Shown: positions 1 to 11,063 of the stretch, one piece after another
Layout: each line of letters begins with the position of its first letter
Position numbering within the stretch: the first letter of the stretch is position 1
NCBI RefSeq assembly: GCF_016464015.1
Contig: NZ_JACDXT010000021.1
Coordinates: 50,967 to 114,966 of the forward strand
Reading direction: 5' to 3'
DNA length: 64,000 bases
Origin: Psychrobacter sp. bablab_jr014
GTDB taxonomy: Bacteria > Pseudomonadota > Gammaproteobacteria > Pseudomonadales > Moraxellaceae
Translations under genes and position numbers: made by a program
Notes under the pieces: model-generated
Databases searched by the model: none
The model's input: the letters and a program-made list of their open reading frames with translations, nothing else
What the model was told of the DNA's origin: nothing

Positions 1-61
1 TGGCAGGTAGAGACGCCAGTATCGACGCCAGAGTCACAGAAGCAACAGATAGCGGTTCCAT
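1..61 (-). CDS. Start of an unidentified gene, cut by the window edge
   Basis: On the minus strand an ATG at 61 is preceded by AAGG at a normal ribosome-binding distance and opens a frame that stays open to the window edge. The 20 visible residues (beginning MEPLSVASVT) are mostly small and hydrophobic, as in a membrane segment or signal peptide. Too little is present to name it, and it could be a chance frame. Confidence 0.35.
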   Translation of the reverse strand, partial: MEPLSVASVTLASILASLPA

Positions 62-277
62 AAGTAGCCTTAATATTATTATTGTTTAAAGTATACATGG
101 CGTAAAATATCGCCCAATCCTCAAAAAATTTTATATAGCACAAATATCAGTCATGCTAAAAGTAGTGCCTAATTTTTCTTAGGTATGCTATTTAGCGTAA
201 ATCCTTACCTGATAAAACACAAGTAACATTATGCTATTGCCCTTTTAAACAGTATAACGCCATTATCCAGCAAACAA

Positions 278-313
278 CAAAAAACCATGCCTTAGCACCG
301 CCAAAGCATGGTT
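278..313 (-). terminator. Terminator of leuA
   Basis: Arms AACCATGC (283-290) and GCATGGTT (306-313) form a hairpin. Read on the minus strand it is followed by a run of T, 22 bases past the leuA stop codon. Confidence 0.7.
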
Positions 314-334
314 CATCATGATAAGTACAATAAA

Positions 335-2101
335 TTAAGCGGCCACAGGCTTATCTTCAGTCGCTTGCGCTAATGCAGATAGTGCGCCTTTTAGCATCGC
401 CGATACCGTACTGCTGCACGTACCGATACCTGAATAAACTTGACCATCGACGTTTAGCTGAATATAGGCTGCCGCATTGGCGTTGGTCTTGTTGTCTTTA
501 CTGCTGTCGTCATCAATACCATCGATGGTGCCATGCTGCGGGTTGATTGCATGTTCAGCATAGTTAATGATATGTAGCGATTTGCCCGTATATGTGCTCA
601 AGCTGTCAATGAATGAGGACAATGGACCATTACCTGTCCCTTGGATAGTAATCACTTCGTCATCGGCTTTTACTTGACCATCAAAGTAGACTTCGCCGCC
701 TTTATTATTCACGCTATAGTCAAGGAGTTCAAAGCGCTCTTGCTGTAGGTACGTGTTTTCAAAAGCCTTTAAAATCTCGTCATTTTGCAATTCACGTGCC
801 GCTGCTTCAGCATGGTCTTGAACCACACGGCTAAAGTCAATCTGCATCCAGCGCGGCAAATTAAAGCCGTAATTGCGCTGCAAGATATATGCGACGCCGC
901 CTTTACCTGATTGGCTGTTGATACGTACCACGTCTTGATAGCTGCGGCCGATGTGCGCTGGATCAATCGGCAAGTATGCCACGTCCCAGATATTGTCAGT
1001 CTCGTCACGATGCTTTTCATTGTAGTCCAATGATTTTTTAATCGCGTCTTGGTGCGAGCCACTGAAGGCGGTGAACACAAGCTCGCCCACGTACGGATGG
1101 CGTGGGTGCAAGGGCAAGTTATTACACTCGCTGACCACCTGCACAATCTCGCTCATGTTGCTAAAATCAAGCTCGGGGTCAATGCCTTGGCTAAACAAGT
1201 TCATCGCCATGACCATAATGTCCATGTTGCCTGTACGCTCACCGTTGCCAAGCAGTGTGCCCTCGATACGATCTGCACCCGCTAGCATACCAAGCTCAGC
1301 GGCAGCAATCGCGCAGCCACGATCGTTATGGGTGTGCAAACTGATAATCACATGTTCACGGTGGGCAAGATTGCGGCAAAAGTACTCAACTTGGTCAGCA
1401 AAGACATTAGGCATCGAAGCTTCAACGGTCGCTGGCAAGTTTAAAATGACTTCTTGGCCTTGCTGCGGCTGCCAGATGTCACAAACGGCATCGCACACTT
1501 CAATGGCATAGTCGGTTTCAGTTTGGCTAAAGCTCTCTGGCGAGTACTGAAATACCCATTCTGTTTCTGGATATTTGGCGGCATAGGTTTTTAATAGTTT
1601 TGCACCTGTCACCGCAATGTCTTTGATCTCATCTAAATTTTTACCATACACTTTGTCGCGTTGGACACGGCTGGTTGAATTATAGACGTGAACGACCGCG
1701 CGCTTTGCGCCTTTTAGAGATTCAAAGGTACGGGCGATCAAGTGCTCACGCGCCTGCACCAAGACTTGCAAGGTCACATCTTCAGGCACATGGTTTTCTT
1801 CGATCAATTTGCGGGTAAAGTCAAATTCAACCTGCGCCGCTGATGGAAAGCCGATTTCAATCTCCTTAAAGCCCACTTCGACCAGCGTTTTAAAAAAACG
1901 CATTTTTTGTTCGATGGTCATCGGATCAATCAATGCTTGGTTGCCATCACGCAGATCCACACTCGCCCAAATCGGAGCTTTGGTGATGGTCTTGCTAGGC
2001 CATGTGCGATCGGTAAGCTTTGGCGCAAATGCGAACGGGCGATATTTGCGATAATCAAAGGCGGCGTGCTTTGGCGTGATTTTGGCGGCATTCTGAGACA
2101 T
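335..2101 (-). CDS. leuA: 2-isopropylmalate synthase
   Basis: This enzyme condenses acetyl-CoA with 2-oxoisovalerate in the first committed step of leucine synthesis, in the cytosol. The 588 residues show the catalytic motif DLRDGNQAL near residue 50, the metal-binding HTHNDRG near 257 and a C-terminal LeuA regulatory domain from about 440 that normally senses leucine. The N-terminal stretch with RTWPSK, and the length, match the yeast/actinobacterial type of the enzyme rather than the shorter E. coli type; this is a family-level judgement. It stands alone, with its own terminator and a divergent Lrp-type regulator upstream. Leucine-responsive control by that neighbour is an inference from position. 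Confidence 0.95.
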   Translation of the reverse strand: MSQNAAKITPKHAAFDYRKYRPFAFAPKLTDRTWPSKTITKAPIWASVDLRDGNQALIDPMTIEQKMRFFKTLVEVGFKEIEIGFPSAAQVEFDFTRKLIEENHVPEDVTLQVLVQAREHLIARTFESLKGAKRAVVHVYNSTSRVQRDKVYGKNLDEIKDIAVTGAKLLKTYAAKYPETEWVFQYSPESFSQTETDYAIEVCDAVCDIWQPQQGQEVILNLPATVEASMPNVFADQVEYFCRNLAHREHVIISLHTHNDRGCAIAAAELGMLAGADRIEGTLLGNGERTGNMDIMVMAMNLFSQGIDPELDFSNMSEIVQVVSECNNLPLHPRHPYVGELVFTAFSGSHQDAIKKSLDYNEKHRDETDNIWDVAYLPIDPAHIGRSYQDVVRINSQSGKGGVAYILQRNYGFNLPRWMQIDFSRVVQDHAEAAARELQNDEILKAFENTYLQQERFELLDYSVNNKGGEVYFDGQVKADDEVITIQGTGNGPLSSFIDSLSTYTGKSLHIINYAEHAINPQHGTIDGIDDDSSKDNKTNANAAAYIQLNVDGQVYSGIGTCSSTVSAMLKGALSALAQATEDKPVAA

Positions 2102-2182
2102 GACAGATCCTTAATCAGTCGTAATGATGAGTGATGGCTGCGCTAGATACAGCGTTATTATGTAATTGTCTTAATCTGAGTC

Positions 2183-2220
2183 ATTATAATAACAAAAGCA
2201 AAGCGGTGAAAAGCCGCTTT
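2183..2220 (-). promoter_or_regulatory. Possible leuA promoter and operator-like inverted repeat
   Basis: AAAGCGG (2200-2206) and CCGCTTT (2214-2220) form an inverted repeat with a 7-base spacer in the divergent leuA/Lrp-type intergenic region. On the minus strand a TATAAT box lies at 2188-2183, and the position for its -35 box falls inside the repeat. It could be a binding site for the divergent Lrp-type protein or a leader hairpin; sequence alone cannot separate the two. Confidence 0.35.
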
Positions 2221-2305
2221 ATATAGAATAAATTTGCTAAAAATAAGTGCTTTTCACTCGCGATTTATTTATTATGAGTGGAAATCACTATAAATAGGCA
2301 AACTT

Positions 2306-2794
2306 ATGCCAGCATCAAACCAAAACAATCTGCCCTTACCCGATATTGACGCGACTGACAAAGCGCTGCTGCGTCTGTTACAAAATGATGCGCGCATGAG
2401 TATCACCGAGCTTGCCGAGCGCGTGCATCTGTCCGCGACGCCTTGCGCCCGCCGTGTCAAGCGCTTAGAAGAGCTGGGCATCATCACGGGCTATCACACG
2501 CAGACTGATGCTGAAAAACTGGGCTACCCCTTAGCGATTTTTATTGCCATTAGTATGGATAAGCACACTGCCGAGCGCTTTGCGCAGTTTGAGGCGCGCA
2601 TCCAGAGCTTTGATGAGGTCATCAGCTGTAGCATCGTCACGGGACGCAGCGAGGACTATTTGATCAAAGTGCGCGTACGCGATATGGCGCATTATGAGGA
2701 GTTTTTATTGCACCGCTTAAACCGTATCGAGGGTGTGACGCAAGTGCATACCAGCTTTGAGCTGCGCGAGGTATTTAATCGCAGCGTGGTGTAG
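2306..2794 (+). CDS. Lrp/AsnC family transcriptional regulator
   Basis: This is a 162-residue DNA-binding regulator of the leucine-responsive (Lrp/AsnC) family. An N-terminal helix-turn-helix spans roughly residues 14-62, starting DATDKALLRLLQNDARMS and including a recognition-helix region LSATPCARRVKRLEELG. A C-terminal RAM/AsnC ligand-binding domain follows from about residue 70. Length is normal for the family. It is divergent from leuA with 204 bases between, so leuA and its own gene are natural candidate targets. Paralogues of this family respond to different amino acids, so calling it Lrp itself would overreach. It ends 9 bases before the convergent MFS gene. Confidence 0.9.
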   Translation: MPASNQNNLPLPDIDATDKALLRLLQNDARMSITELAERVHLSATPCARRVKRLEELGIITGYHTQTDAEKLGYPLAIFIAISMDKHTAERFAQFEARIQSFDEVISCSIVTGRSEDYLIKVRVRDMAHYEEFLLHRLNRIEGVTQVHTSFELREVFNRSVV

Positions 2795-2803
2795 GTAATG
2801 CGC

Positions 2804-4036
2804 TTAGACGTGGCGGCTCGATACCCGCCAAAACCAGATTACTAAAAGTAGGCTTATAATAAGGGCAAACCCTGCGGTGAGTAGCCCTGCGTCAAAGTTG
2901 TCACCCGCGCCCGCCAGTGCTACCGTGACTAAGGGCCCGACAAACTGCCCAAACGCATAGGATACGGTCGCCAAGCCCATCAGCAGGTTGGAATACTCAG
3001 GGTTGATATTTTTGATAATAATCAAGGTCATCGACACGATACCTGCAAAGGTCAACCCCAAAATCATCGCATTGGCATACAGACCTACCGCATCAGGCAA
3101 CCATAAGGGCAAAAACATGCCCAATGCCTGAATAGCGGTCAGCCCCATCAAGGTTTTGGTCTCGCCAATGCGCTTTGCCAATGCGCCCCACACAGGGTTA
3201 GACAGCATGGCAAAAATACCGACCACCAGCCAAATCATCAGCCCTGCGCTCTGTGCATTCTCTAGCCGTTGTGCTGCCATGACAGGCAAAAAAGTCGCCG
3301 AAGTGATGTAGCCAAAGCCTGCCAAAACGTAGCTGAACGCAAGTAGCGCAATCGCACGCCCATGCCCAACGCTCGCCTGATACAGCGCACGCTTAAAATT
3401 ATGATAGGTTTGGGTAATAGAAAACCGTGGGCGCGGTGATGCCATATTATCCTCAAGTGGACGGATGGCATAAATAAGCAGGAGCAAAGGCAAGCTTAGC
3501 ACACCAGCGCTCAACCAAATCACATCGAAATGCTGCCCGATATGCAGCAGCTGCCATGTCAATAACGCAGAGGCGCTGATGCCCACACCGATACCCGCGT
3601 AATGTAGCGTCGAGAGTACCGAGCGCCGCGCCGCACTAAAGCTTTGAATCACCAGCGTCGAGCTAAAAATCATCGTAAGACCGCTCGCCATACCTGCCAG
3701 CAAACGAATGACGTACCACGCCTCAAGCGGCATGTTGGGCACAGACAGGAGCATGGTAGTCACCACGCTGACCACCGCCCATGCCATTAGCATTGACCAC
3801 GTCAGGCGCTGCGGCACGAACATTGCCACAAACGCGCCAATAAAATAGCCAATATAATTCATGGACGCCAAAAATCCCGCCGTCGCGGTAGACATCGACA
3901 GCTGCTGCATCATATCGGGCAAAGTTGCAGTGAATAAAAAGCGCCCAAAACCAATCACCACCGTCAAAGCGTACAGCCCAATCCATGCCAGCAAAAGCTC
4001 ATTGGTAATGCGAAAATGGCGAAAAGAAGATGGCAT
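2804..4036 (-). CDS. MFS transporter, YbfB/YjiJ-like
   Basis: A 410-residue inner-membrane protein with about twelve hydrophobic segments, of the major facilitator superfamily. The first helices, with FGRFLFTATLPDMM and ASMNYIGYFIGAF, resemble the YbfB/YjiJ branch (MFS_4), whose substrates are mostly unknown. The start has AGGTCA 5 bases upstream as ribosome-binding site. The gene is read towards the Lrp-type regulator gene and stops 9 bases from it. An efflux or uptake substrate cannot be assigned from sequence. Confidence 0.85.
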   Translation of the reverse strand: MPSSFRHFRITNELLLAWIGLYALTVVIGFGRFLFTATLPDMMQQLSMSTATAGFLASMNYIGYFIGAFVAMFVPQRLTWSMLMAWAVVSVVTTMLLSVPNMPLEAWYVIRLLAGMASGLTMIFSSTLVIQSFSAARRSVLSTLHYAGIGVGISASALLTWQLLHIGQHFDVIWLSAGVLSLPLLLLIYAIRPLEDNMASPRPRFSITQTYHNFKRALYQASVGHGRAIALLAFSYVLAGFGYITSATFLPVMAAQRLENAQSAGLMIWLVVGIFAMLSNPVWGALAKRIGETKTLMGLTAIQALGMFLPLWLPDAVGLYANAMILGLTFAGIVSMTLIIIKNINPEYSNLLMGLATVSYAFGQFVGPLVTVALAGAGDNFDAGLLTAGFALIISLLLVIWFWRVSSRHV

Positions 4037-4169
4037 AAAGTGACCTAAAGGCGCGCTAGAATAAGGCTAAAAAGGTACGACAAAGTAAAAACTGCCCTGC
4101 CCGCATCAGCGCAGCATTTTGGTAAAAAAAAGTGCAAATGATGGCGGGGCAAGGCTGGCATAGTTAAGT

Positions 4170-4292
4170 TATAAAGCCAATACAGTGAGATTAAACGCTA
4201 TTTTTCGCAGCATCAAAAGACGCAATCACAGCAAGCAAGAAAAATAGCGTCTAATTAGATGGGTTTCCTATACTGTATCAATTTTATTTAGG
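4170..4292 (+). repeat. Family B hairpin repeat, copy 1
   Basis: A block of about 120 bases between the AarF-like gene and the MFS gene, repeated in inverse orientation at 21243-21366. Its core is a hairpin with 12-base perfect arms ACGCTATTTTTC (4195-4206) and GAAAAATAGCGT (4239-4250). The loop side carries CACAGCAAGCAA, shared with the other copy. The outer parts TACAGTGAGATTAAA and TCAATTTTATTTAGG are also shared. No coding capacity is seen. It also accounts for most of the 327-base gap here. Confidence 0.75.
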
Positions 4293-4363
4293 TTCTACTA
4301 TATATAGGTGAAAGACAGTCGAGATACGCGTTATGCACTATAACTTAGCGATAGTAAGCGTAT

Positions 4364-5689
4364 TTAGACATTTGCCAGTTTTGCATCCTGACCCAGCATC
4401 TGGACGCGCCCATCACTAAACATATCCATATCTGGCGCTAGGGTGCGCATAAAGCGGTCAAAGTACAAAAGCTGCTTGGTCAAGAGCGCAAAGTCACGCG
4501 GAAAATGAATGCCATGCGCTTTACCGATAGAGACAATCTCCAGCATCATTTTATTCAGCTCGTCCGCTTGCTCTTTACTGTTAAAGGGTACACCGCTGGT
4601 AAAGGCGCGGTCTTCTGCCATAATCGACTGCATCATGCGTTCTAAATCGGCAGTCAGTGCTTTGATATTGACCTCATGACGGGCATGGGTCATTTCCATA
4701 TCGACCATCGCCTGCGCCATCACAGGATAGTTGTTGTCCTGTAGCGCCTGCACCATGGTCAAGCACGCGCGCCAGCTTTCGGCTTTCAGTTGTCCGACAA
4801 TACCAAAGTCCAAAAAGCCAATGCGTCCATCGGTGAGCAACATCAGATTACCCGCGTGCAAATCCGCATGGAAGCTGTTGCATAGCATCAGGCTGGCAAA
4901 CCACGTGTTAAGCGTGTCGGTCATCACCTGCGCAGGGTCGTCACAATACTGGCGCATGGCATGGGTATCGACCATCGACACGCCATACAGACGGCTCATG
5001 GTCAGTACGCGCTTGGTGGTCAAGGCATCGTATACCTTTGGCGCGACTACCTTGTTATTGCTCGACATCGCCAAAAATTGCTGAAAGTCGCCAATGTTTT
5101 TGGCTTCGCTAATAAAGTCAGTCTCCGCGAGCATGCGCAAGCGAATCTCATCAATGATGGGCGCGATACTGGCAAACTTCATGGATGGCATCATGACTTC
5201 AAGCAGCTTGGTTACCGCGTGTAGTACACCAAGGTCGGTTTGCATGATGGTTTCGACATTGGGTTTTTGCACCTTGAGCACCACATCATCACCGTTCGGC
5301 AGACGCGCAGCATGCACCTGCGCGATGGACGCCGACGCGAGTGGCGTGGGGTCAATATCTGCAAACAAGTCATCCAAACGCTGACCATCGACTTCCAGCT
5401 CTTCTTTTAATACCCGCTCGATATAGCTGTACGGTAGCGGCGTAGTTTGGTCAAGGCAATCTTGAAACGCCTCAACATAGGCACGCGGAAACAAAGACGG
5501 CGTACTGGCAATAAACTGCCCGATTTTGATATACGTCGTGCCGAGCTGCTCAAAGGTCTCTTTTAACAAATACGCGTCGGGCTTTTCGCCTTTAGCGACG
5601 CGTAGCGCCGACAGACCCGCCACACTGGCAGTTTGGCGCACGCGATTGACCACATTAAAGGTATGACGCAACAAATGAGGACGCTGCAT
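4364..5689 (-). CDS. ABC1/AarF/UbiB family atypical kinase
   Basis: A 441-residue member of the ABC1 (UbiB/ADCK/AarF) kinase-like family. It shows the family-specific KxGQ motif (YIKIGQF, about residue 54), the alanine-rich loop ASASIAQVHAA (about 115), a catalytic DLHAGNLML near 278 and the metal-binding DFG near 295. Bacterial relatives support ubiquinone synthesis. This protein lacks the pair of C-terminal membrane helices of UbiB, so it is probably a second family member and not UbiB itself. It is followed downstream by a repeat-filled gap and precedes the MFS gene on the same strand. The biological role is not settled by sequence. Confidence 0.85.
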   Translation of the reverse strand: MQRPHLLRHTFNVVNRVRQTASVAGLSALRVAKGEKPDAYLLKETFEQLGTTYIKIGQFIASTPSLFPRAYVEAFQDCLDQTTPLPYSYIERVLKEELEVDGQRLDDLFADIDPTPLASASIAQVHAARLPNGDDVVLKVQKPNVETIMQTDLGVLHAVTKLLEVMMPSMKFASIAPIIDEIRLRMLAETDFISEAKNIGDFQQFLAMSSNNKVVAPKVYDALTTKRVLTMSRLYGVSMVDTHAMRQYCDDPAQVMTDTLNTWFASLMLCNSFHADLHAGNLMLLTDGRIGFLDFGIVGQLKAESWRACLTMVQALQDNNYPVMAQAMVDMEMTHARHEVNIKALTADLERMMQSIMAEDRAFTSGVPFNSKEQADELNKMMLEIVSIGKAHGIHFPRDFALLTKQLLYFDRFMRTLAPDMDMFSDGRVQMLGQDAKLANV

Positions 5690-5785
5690 AACGATTCACC
5701 ATAATAAAAAGTATATAAAAGGAAACGGACACCATAGCACAAAGCCACCTTCGCGATTACTGGTGACGTATTGTTGATATGTAGC

Positions 5786-6568
5786 TTATTGCTGCAAAGC
5801 GGGACGATGACAAACGGGGCATGTGGGGTCAGGCTTATAGTTCATCATGCGCTGCTGCATACTGCGCCCATCCCAAAGCAGCAACTTGCCGCTTAAAGGA
5901 TTGTGTCCTAGCCCCAAATATTGCAGTGCGGTATTGGCTTGCAAATTGCCCATCACCGTGGTGGTGCTCGCCAGCACGCCTGAGTTAGCACACGTGCGCG
6001 TGTCTTCATCATCGCTCGGCGCGCCGAATAAGCAATGATAGCAGCCTGTTTGCTTGATAGGCTCAAACAGACTCAGCTGCCCTGTCATGCCAATGGCGGA
6101 GGCAGAAAGCAGCGGAACATTTAGCGCCACGCTAATGCGGTTGATACTGTCACGCGTGGCAAAATTATCAGTGCAATCAAGCAGCAAATCAGGCATGCCC
6201 GTACCGCTATCTAGCAAGTCTGCGGCATTGTCATCGCTGAGACGGCTCTTTATACCAACTGCCGCAATATAAGGGTTAATCTCCGTCAGGCGCTCGGCAG
6301 CGCGTACTGCCTTTGACTGACCGATATCTGCCGCCACAAACAATGTCTGCCGCTGCAAGTTACTTGCTTCAATCACATCATCGTCAATCAAGGTGATACA
6401 CCCGACCCCTGCCCGAGCCAGCGTCTCAGACGCAGGGCAGCCAAGCCCGCCCGCACCAATGATGACGATGCGCGCTGCTTTTAGACGCAGCTGCGCGTCC
6501 ATATCCCAGCCGTTTAATAAAATTTGCCGCGCATAGCGTAGCAGCTCATCGTCCGCCAGTTCTATCAT
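5786..6568 (-). CDS. MoeB/ThiF/HesA family adenylyltransferase
   Basis: This E1-like enzyme would adenylate the C-terminal glycine of a small sulfur carrier (MoaD or ThiS) for molybdopterin or thiamine synthesis. The nucleotide-binding GAGGLGCPASETLARAG lies near residue 39 and is followed by DDDVIEASNLQRQ and DCTDNFATR. Two zinc Cys pairs are visible, CYHC and, near the end, CPVC. The ATG at 6568 is chosen because AAGG lies 7 bases upstream; in-frame ATGs at 6574 and 6583 are less well placed. It lies 58 bases after prmC on the same strand, a common proteobacterial arrangement for moeB. ThiF cannot be excluded. Confidence 0.85.
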   Translation of the reverse strand: MIELADDELLRYARQILLNGWDMDAQLRLKAARIVIIGAGGLGCPASETLARAGVGCITLIDDDVIEASNLQRQTLFVAADIGQSKAVRAAERLTEINPYIAAVGIKSRLSDDNAADLLDSGTGMPDLLLDCTDNFATRDSINRISVALNVPLLSASAIGMTGQLSLFEPIKQTGCYHCLFGAPSDDEDTRTCANSGVLASTTTVMGNLQANTALQYLGLGHNPLSGKLLLWDGRSMQQRMMNYKPDPTCPVCHRPALQQ

Positions 6569-6626
6569 AGTCATGCCTTGCATTGATGTCTTGTTATGTA
6601 TTCTGCTTAATGGTTGGCATAACGCT

Positions 6627-7499
6627 TTATACCGTTACATACTGACCCATGGTAACGCGGTCGCGCCCGCCATAATCTTGCACGGTATGCACGTCGCTAA
6701 AGCCCCGCGCACGCATCAAGTCAGCGACCGCTGCCCCTTGGTCATAGCCGTGCTCAATCGCCAGCAGGCCGCCTGCTCTCAGATGCTGTGGCGCATGAGC
6801 AACAATATGCTCGATATCTGCCAAACCATGATTGGGCGCACTCAGCGCGCTGATAGGCTCAGCAATCAACTGCGCCAAATGCTCGTCCGCCTCGTCGATA
6901 TAAGGCGGATTGGAGACAATCGCCTCAAAGCGCGCCTCAAAATCACCCAGCGCGCTATACCAGCTGCCTTGTGCAAAAGTCACATTAGTGACTTGATTTA
7001 ATGCGGCGTTTTGCTTAGCGACCGCGAGCGCGCCTTCTGACATATCAACCGCTGTGACTTGCCAGCGGTTGCCTTGCGCTTGCTGTAATTCATAGGCAAG
7101 GCTGATGGCGATACAGCCTGAACCTGTACCCAAATCTAACAGACGCGGCGCAGCATTTGCCGTGGGGTGCGCCGCCATCCACGCCAGTACTTGCTCAACC
7201 AGCACTTCGGTATCAGGGCGCGGAATCAATGTGTGCTCATTGACCTGAAAATCGAGCGACCAAAACGCCTGCGTGCCCGTCAAATACGCAAGCGGCGTGC
7301 CTGCCTGCATCTGTGCCACGCCCTTATCAAAGCACGCTTGCTCATCATTATTTAGCACATAGTCATCATTGGTAATCAAAAACAGCGGTGCTTGTCCTAA
7401 GATGTGGAGCAGCCAATCGGTCATCCAAAAGCTTGGGACATGATACGTCTCTGCCCATGCTTTACTTTGGTGTTTAATGTCTTTGACGCTGCTGCTCAT
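6627..7499 (-). CDS. prmC: Release factor N5-glutamine methyltransferase
   Basis: PrmC methylates the glutamine of the GGQ motif in peptide-chain release factors, using S-adenosylmethionine. The protein has an N-terminal helical domain, the SAM-binding LDLGTGSGCIAISLA near residue 120 and the signature NPPYID near 183 that holds the glutamine side chain. Length of 290 residues is typical. The ATG at 7499 has AGGA upstream; the in-frame TTG at 7511 overlaps that site and is unlikely. It lies 59 bases after the AmpG-like gene and before the MoeB-like gene, probably one transcript. prfA, its frequent partner, is not next to it here. Confidence 0.93.
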   Translation of the reverse strand: MSSSVKDIKHQSKAWAETYHVPSFWMTDWLLHILGQAPLFLITNDDYVLNNDEQACFDKGVAQMQAGTPLAYLTGTQAFWSLDFQVNEHTLIPRPDTEVLVEQVLAWMAAHPTANAAPRLLDLGTGSGCIAISLAYELQQAQGNRWQVTAVDMSEGALAVAKQNAALNQVTNVTFAQGSWYSALGDFEARFEAIVSNPPYIDEADEHLAQLIAEPISALSAPNHGLADIEHIVAHAPQHLRAGGLLAIEHGYDQGAAVADLMRARGFSDVHTVQDYGGRDRVTMGQYVTV

Positions 7500-7558
7500 G
7501 TTTGGTTTCAATCCTTATCAAAAAATTTAGCGCGCTGATCTTTATTGTCCATCGTCAC

Positions 7559-9169
7559 TTACTCACCAGCGCGCGGCGGCTCATCGGTACTGCGCATATT
7601 GGGATTATTTGCAATCTCCGCTCCGTCATCATTTTCACCAATGACGATATGTTTATCGACCAAGTAAATTAACAAAAGAATAGGAATGCCGATTGCGAAA
7701 GTAAAGATAAAGAAGAACGGATAGCCCATATTGTCCACGATTGAGCCTGAATACCCGCCCAAGACTTTAGGGAATAAAGTCATTAGTGAGGAAAAAATGG
7801 CATATTGCACCGCAGTAAAGCGAATCGACGTCAATGCCGATAAAAACGCGATAAAGACCGCACTCGCAAGCCCTGCGGCAAGGTTGTCAAACACCACAGC
7901 GATATACATATAGAGCAGACTGCCTGGATGGTAGGTCAGTAGTACGAACAGCAAATTGGTAATACAAGCAAGCACGGCACCAACCATCATTGCCTGCATG
8001 ATACGTAACCGCTGCGCCAGCAACCCGCCCAAAAAGCCGCCGCCAATCACCATAACAACCCCGAACAGCTTAACAGCATTGGCGATGTCAGTTTTGCTAA
8101 AGCCCATATCTTGATAGAAAACATTCGAAATTACGCCTGCCACAATGTCTGAAATACGATACAAACCAATCAGCGCAAGCAGCAATAAGGCTTTTTTGCC
8201 ATAACGGCGAAAAAAATCTGCAATCGGTGCAACCCACGTCGTAACAGCGACGTCTTTTTTTACCACGCCGACCATGACGGCAGCGTAACCCACCGCAATA
8301 CCGATCGCCAAACTTACAAACAAGTGAACGACTTCAAGACCAAAAGCAAGCAGAACACCGTCCGTTTCAGGCAGTATGGCACCAAATGCTCTGAAGGTAA
8401 GAACAAACGCCGTTACGGCGAGTGCAAACACCGCGACCAAGCGCGCATAATCGCTGGAACTGCGCTCAATACGTACTTGTGTGCTGATTGGCTCACGAAT
8501 GCACAGGGTCGTCACCACGCCTGCGCCCATAATTGCTGCCATAATATAATAGGTATTGCGCCATGCTTCGTAGCTATAGCTGGCTTCAGTCGAGCCAAAG
8601 CCCGCCGCCAAATAAAGCGCCCCTGCCCCCGCGACAATCATACCAATACGATAGCCTGCGCTATAGACGGCGGACAGTACGGTTTGTAATTCAGTTGGGG
8701 CAAGCTCGATACGGTAGGCATCAATGACGATATCTTGGGTGGCGGACGAAAAGCCGAGCAATACCGCACCTGCTGCCATATAGGTCAGCGCATCGGCATT
8801 GATGGGATTGATACTCGCCATAATGACGATGGCTGCCATAATCAGCAGCTGTGCGACCAGCAGCCACGCACGGCGACGTCCCAGCAGACGCGTCAAAATA
8901 GGCACAGGCACGGCGTCAATTAAAGGCGCCCAAATAAATTTAAAAGAATAACCGAGCGCTGCCCAGCTAAATAGGGTGACGACGCTGCGCTCAATTCCCG
9001 CCTCGCGCAGCCACAGTGATAAGCTAGAAAAAATCAGCAAGATTGGAATGCCTGCAAAGAATCCCAGCAAGAGCATGATAATAGAACGGCGATCGGCATA
9101 CGCCGCGAACGCTTCACCCCATGATTTTTTTGGGGTGTCTTTAGATAAAGTGGGCGGGGTGGCAGACAT
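7559..9169 (-). CDS. AmpG-like muropeptide permease (PAT family MFS)
   Basis: A 536-residue inner-membrane transporter of the AmpG/PAT family, which brings anhydro-muropeptides from cell-wall turnover into the cytosol. Around twelve to fourteen hydrophobic segments are visible. The opening region IMLLLGFFAGIPILLIFSSLSLWLREAG is cut here to its recognisable part GFFAGIPILL, with LWLREAGI and GYSFKFIWAPLID typical of AmpG. The C-terminal 25 residues are polar and acidic. It is the first gene of a minus-strand run with prmC and the MoeB-like gene. Other PAT members carry acetyl-CoA or siderophores, so AmpG activity is probable but not certain. Confidence 0.85.
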   Translation of the reverse strand: MSATPPTLSKDTPKKSWGEAFAAYADRRSIIMLLLGFFAGIPILLIFSSLSLWLREAGIERSVVTLFSWAALGYSFKFIWAPLIDAVPVPILTRLLGRRRAWLLVAQLLIMAAIVIMASINPINADALTYMAAGAVLLGFSSATQDIVIDAYRIELAPTELQTVLSAVYSAGYRIGMIVAGAGALYLAAGFGSTEASYSYEAWRNTYYIMAAIMGAGVVTTLCIREPISTQVRIERSSSDYARLVAVFALAVTAFVLTFRAFGAILPETDGVLLAFGLEVVHLFVSLAIGIAVGYAAVMVGVVKKDVAVTTWVAPIADFFRRYGKKALLLLALIGLYRISDIVAGVISNVFYQDMGFSKTDIANAVKLFGVVMVIGGGFLGGLLAQRLRIMQAMMVGAVLACITNLLFVLLTYHPGSLLYMYIAVVFDNLAAGLASAVFIAFLSALTSIRFTAVQYAIFSSLMTLFPKVLGGYSGSIVDNMGYPFFFIFTFAIGIPILLLIYLVDKHIVIGENDDGAEIANNPNMRSTDEPPRAGE

Positions 9170-10975
<1,806 letters not shown>

Positions 10976-11028
10976 ATCTTCGTATGAGAACCGCTAGCAC
11001 GCGCTAACGTTTATTCTATAGACATGAC

Positions 11029-11063
11029 ACGCCATTGTCGCCGCTGCGATGGTGGCGTTTTTT
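11029..11063 (+). terminator. Terminator of the katG remnant
   Basis: ACGCCAT and ATGGTGGCGT pair across a GC-rich loop, followed by a run of six T. It lies about 55 bases after the katG stop. Confidence 0.7.

Noticed and set aside
1049..1511. Plus-strand frames inside leuA
   Set aside because: Shadows of the strong minus-strand leuA gene, with no family resemblance.
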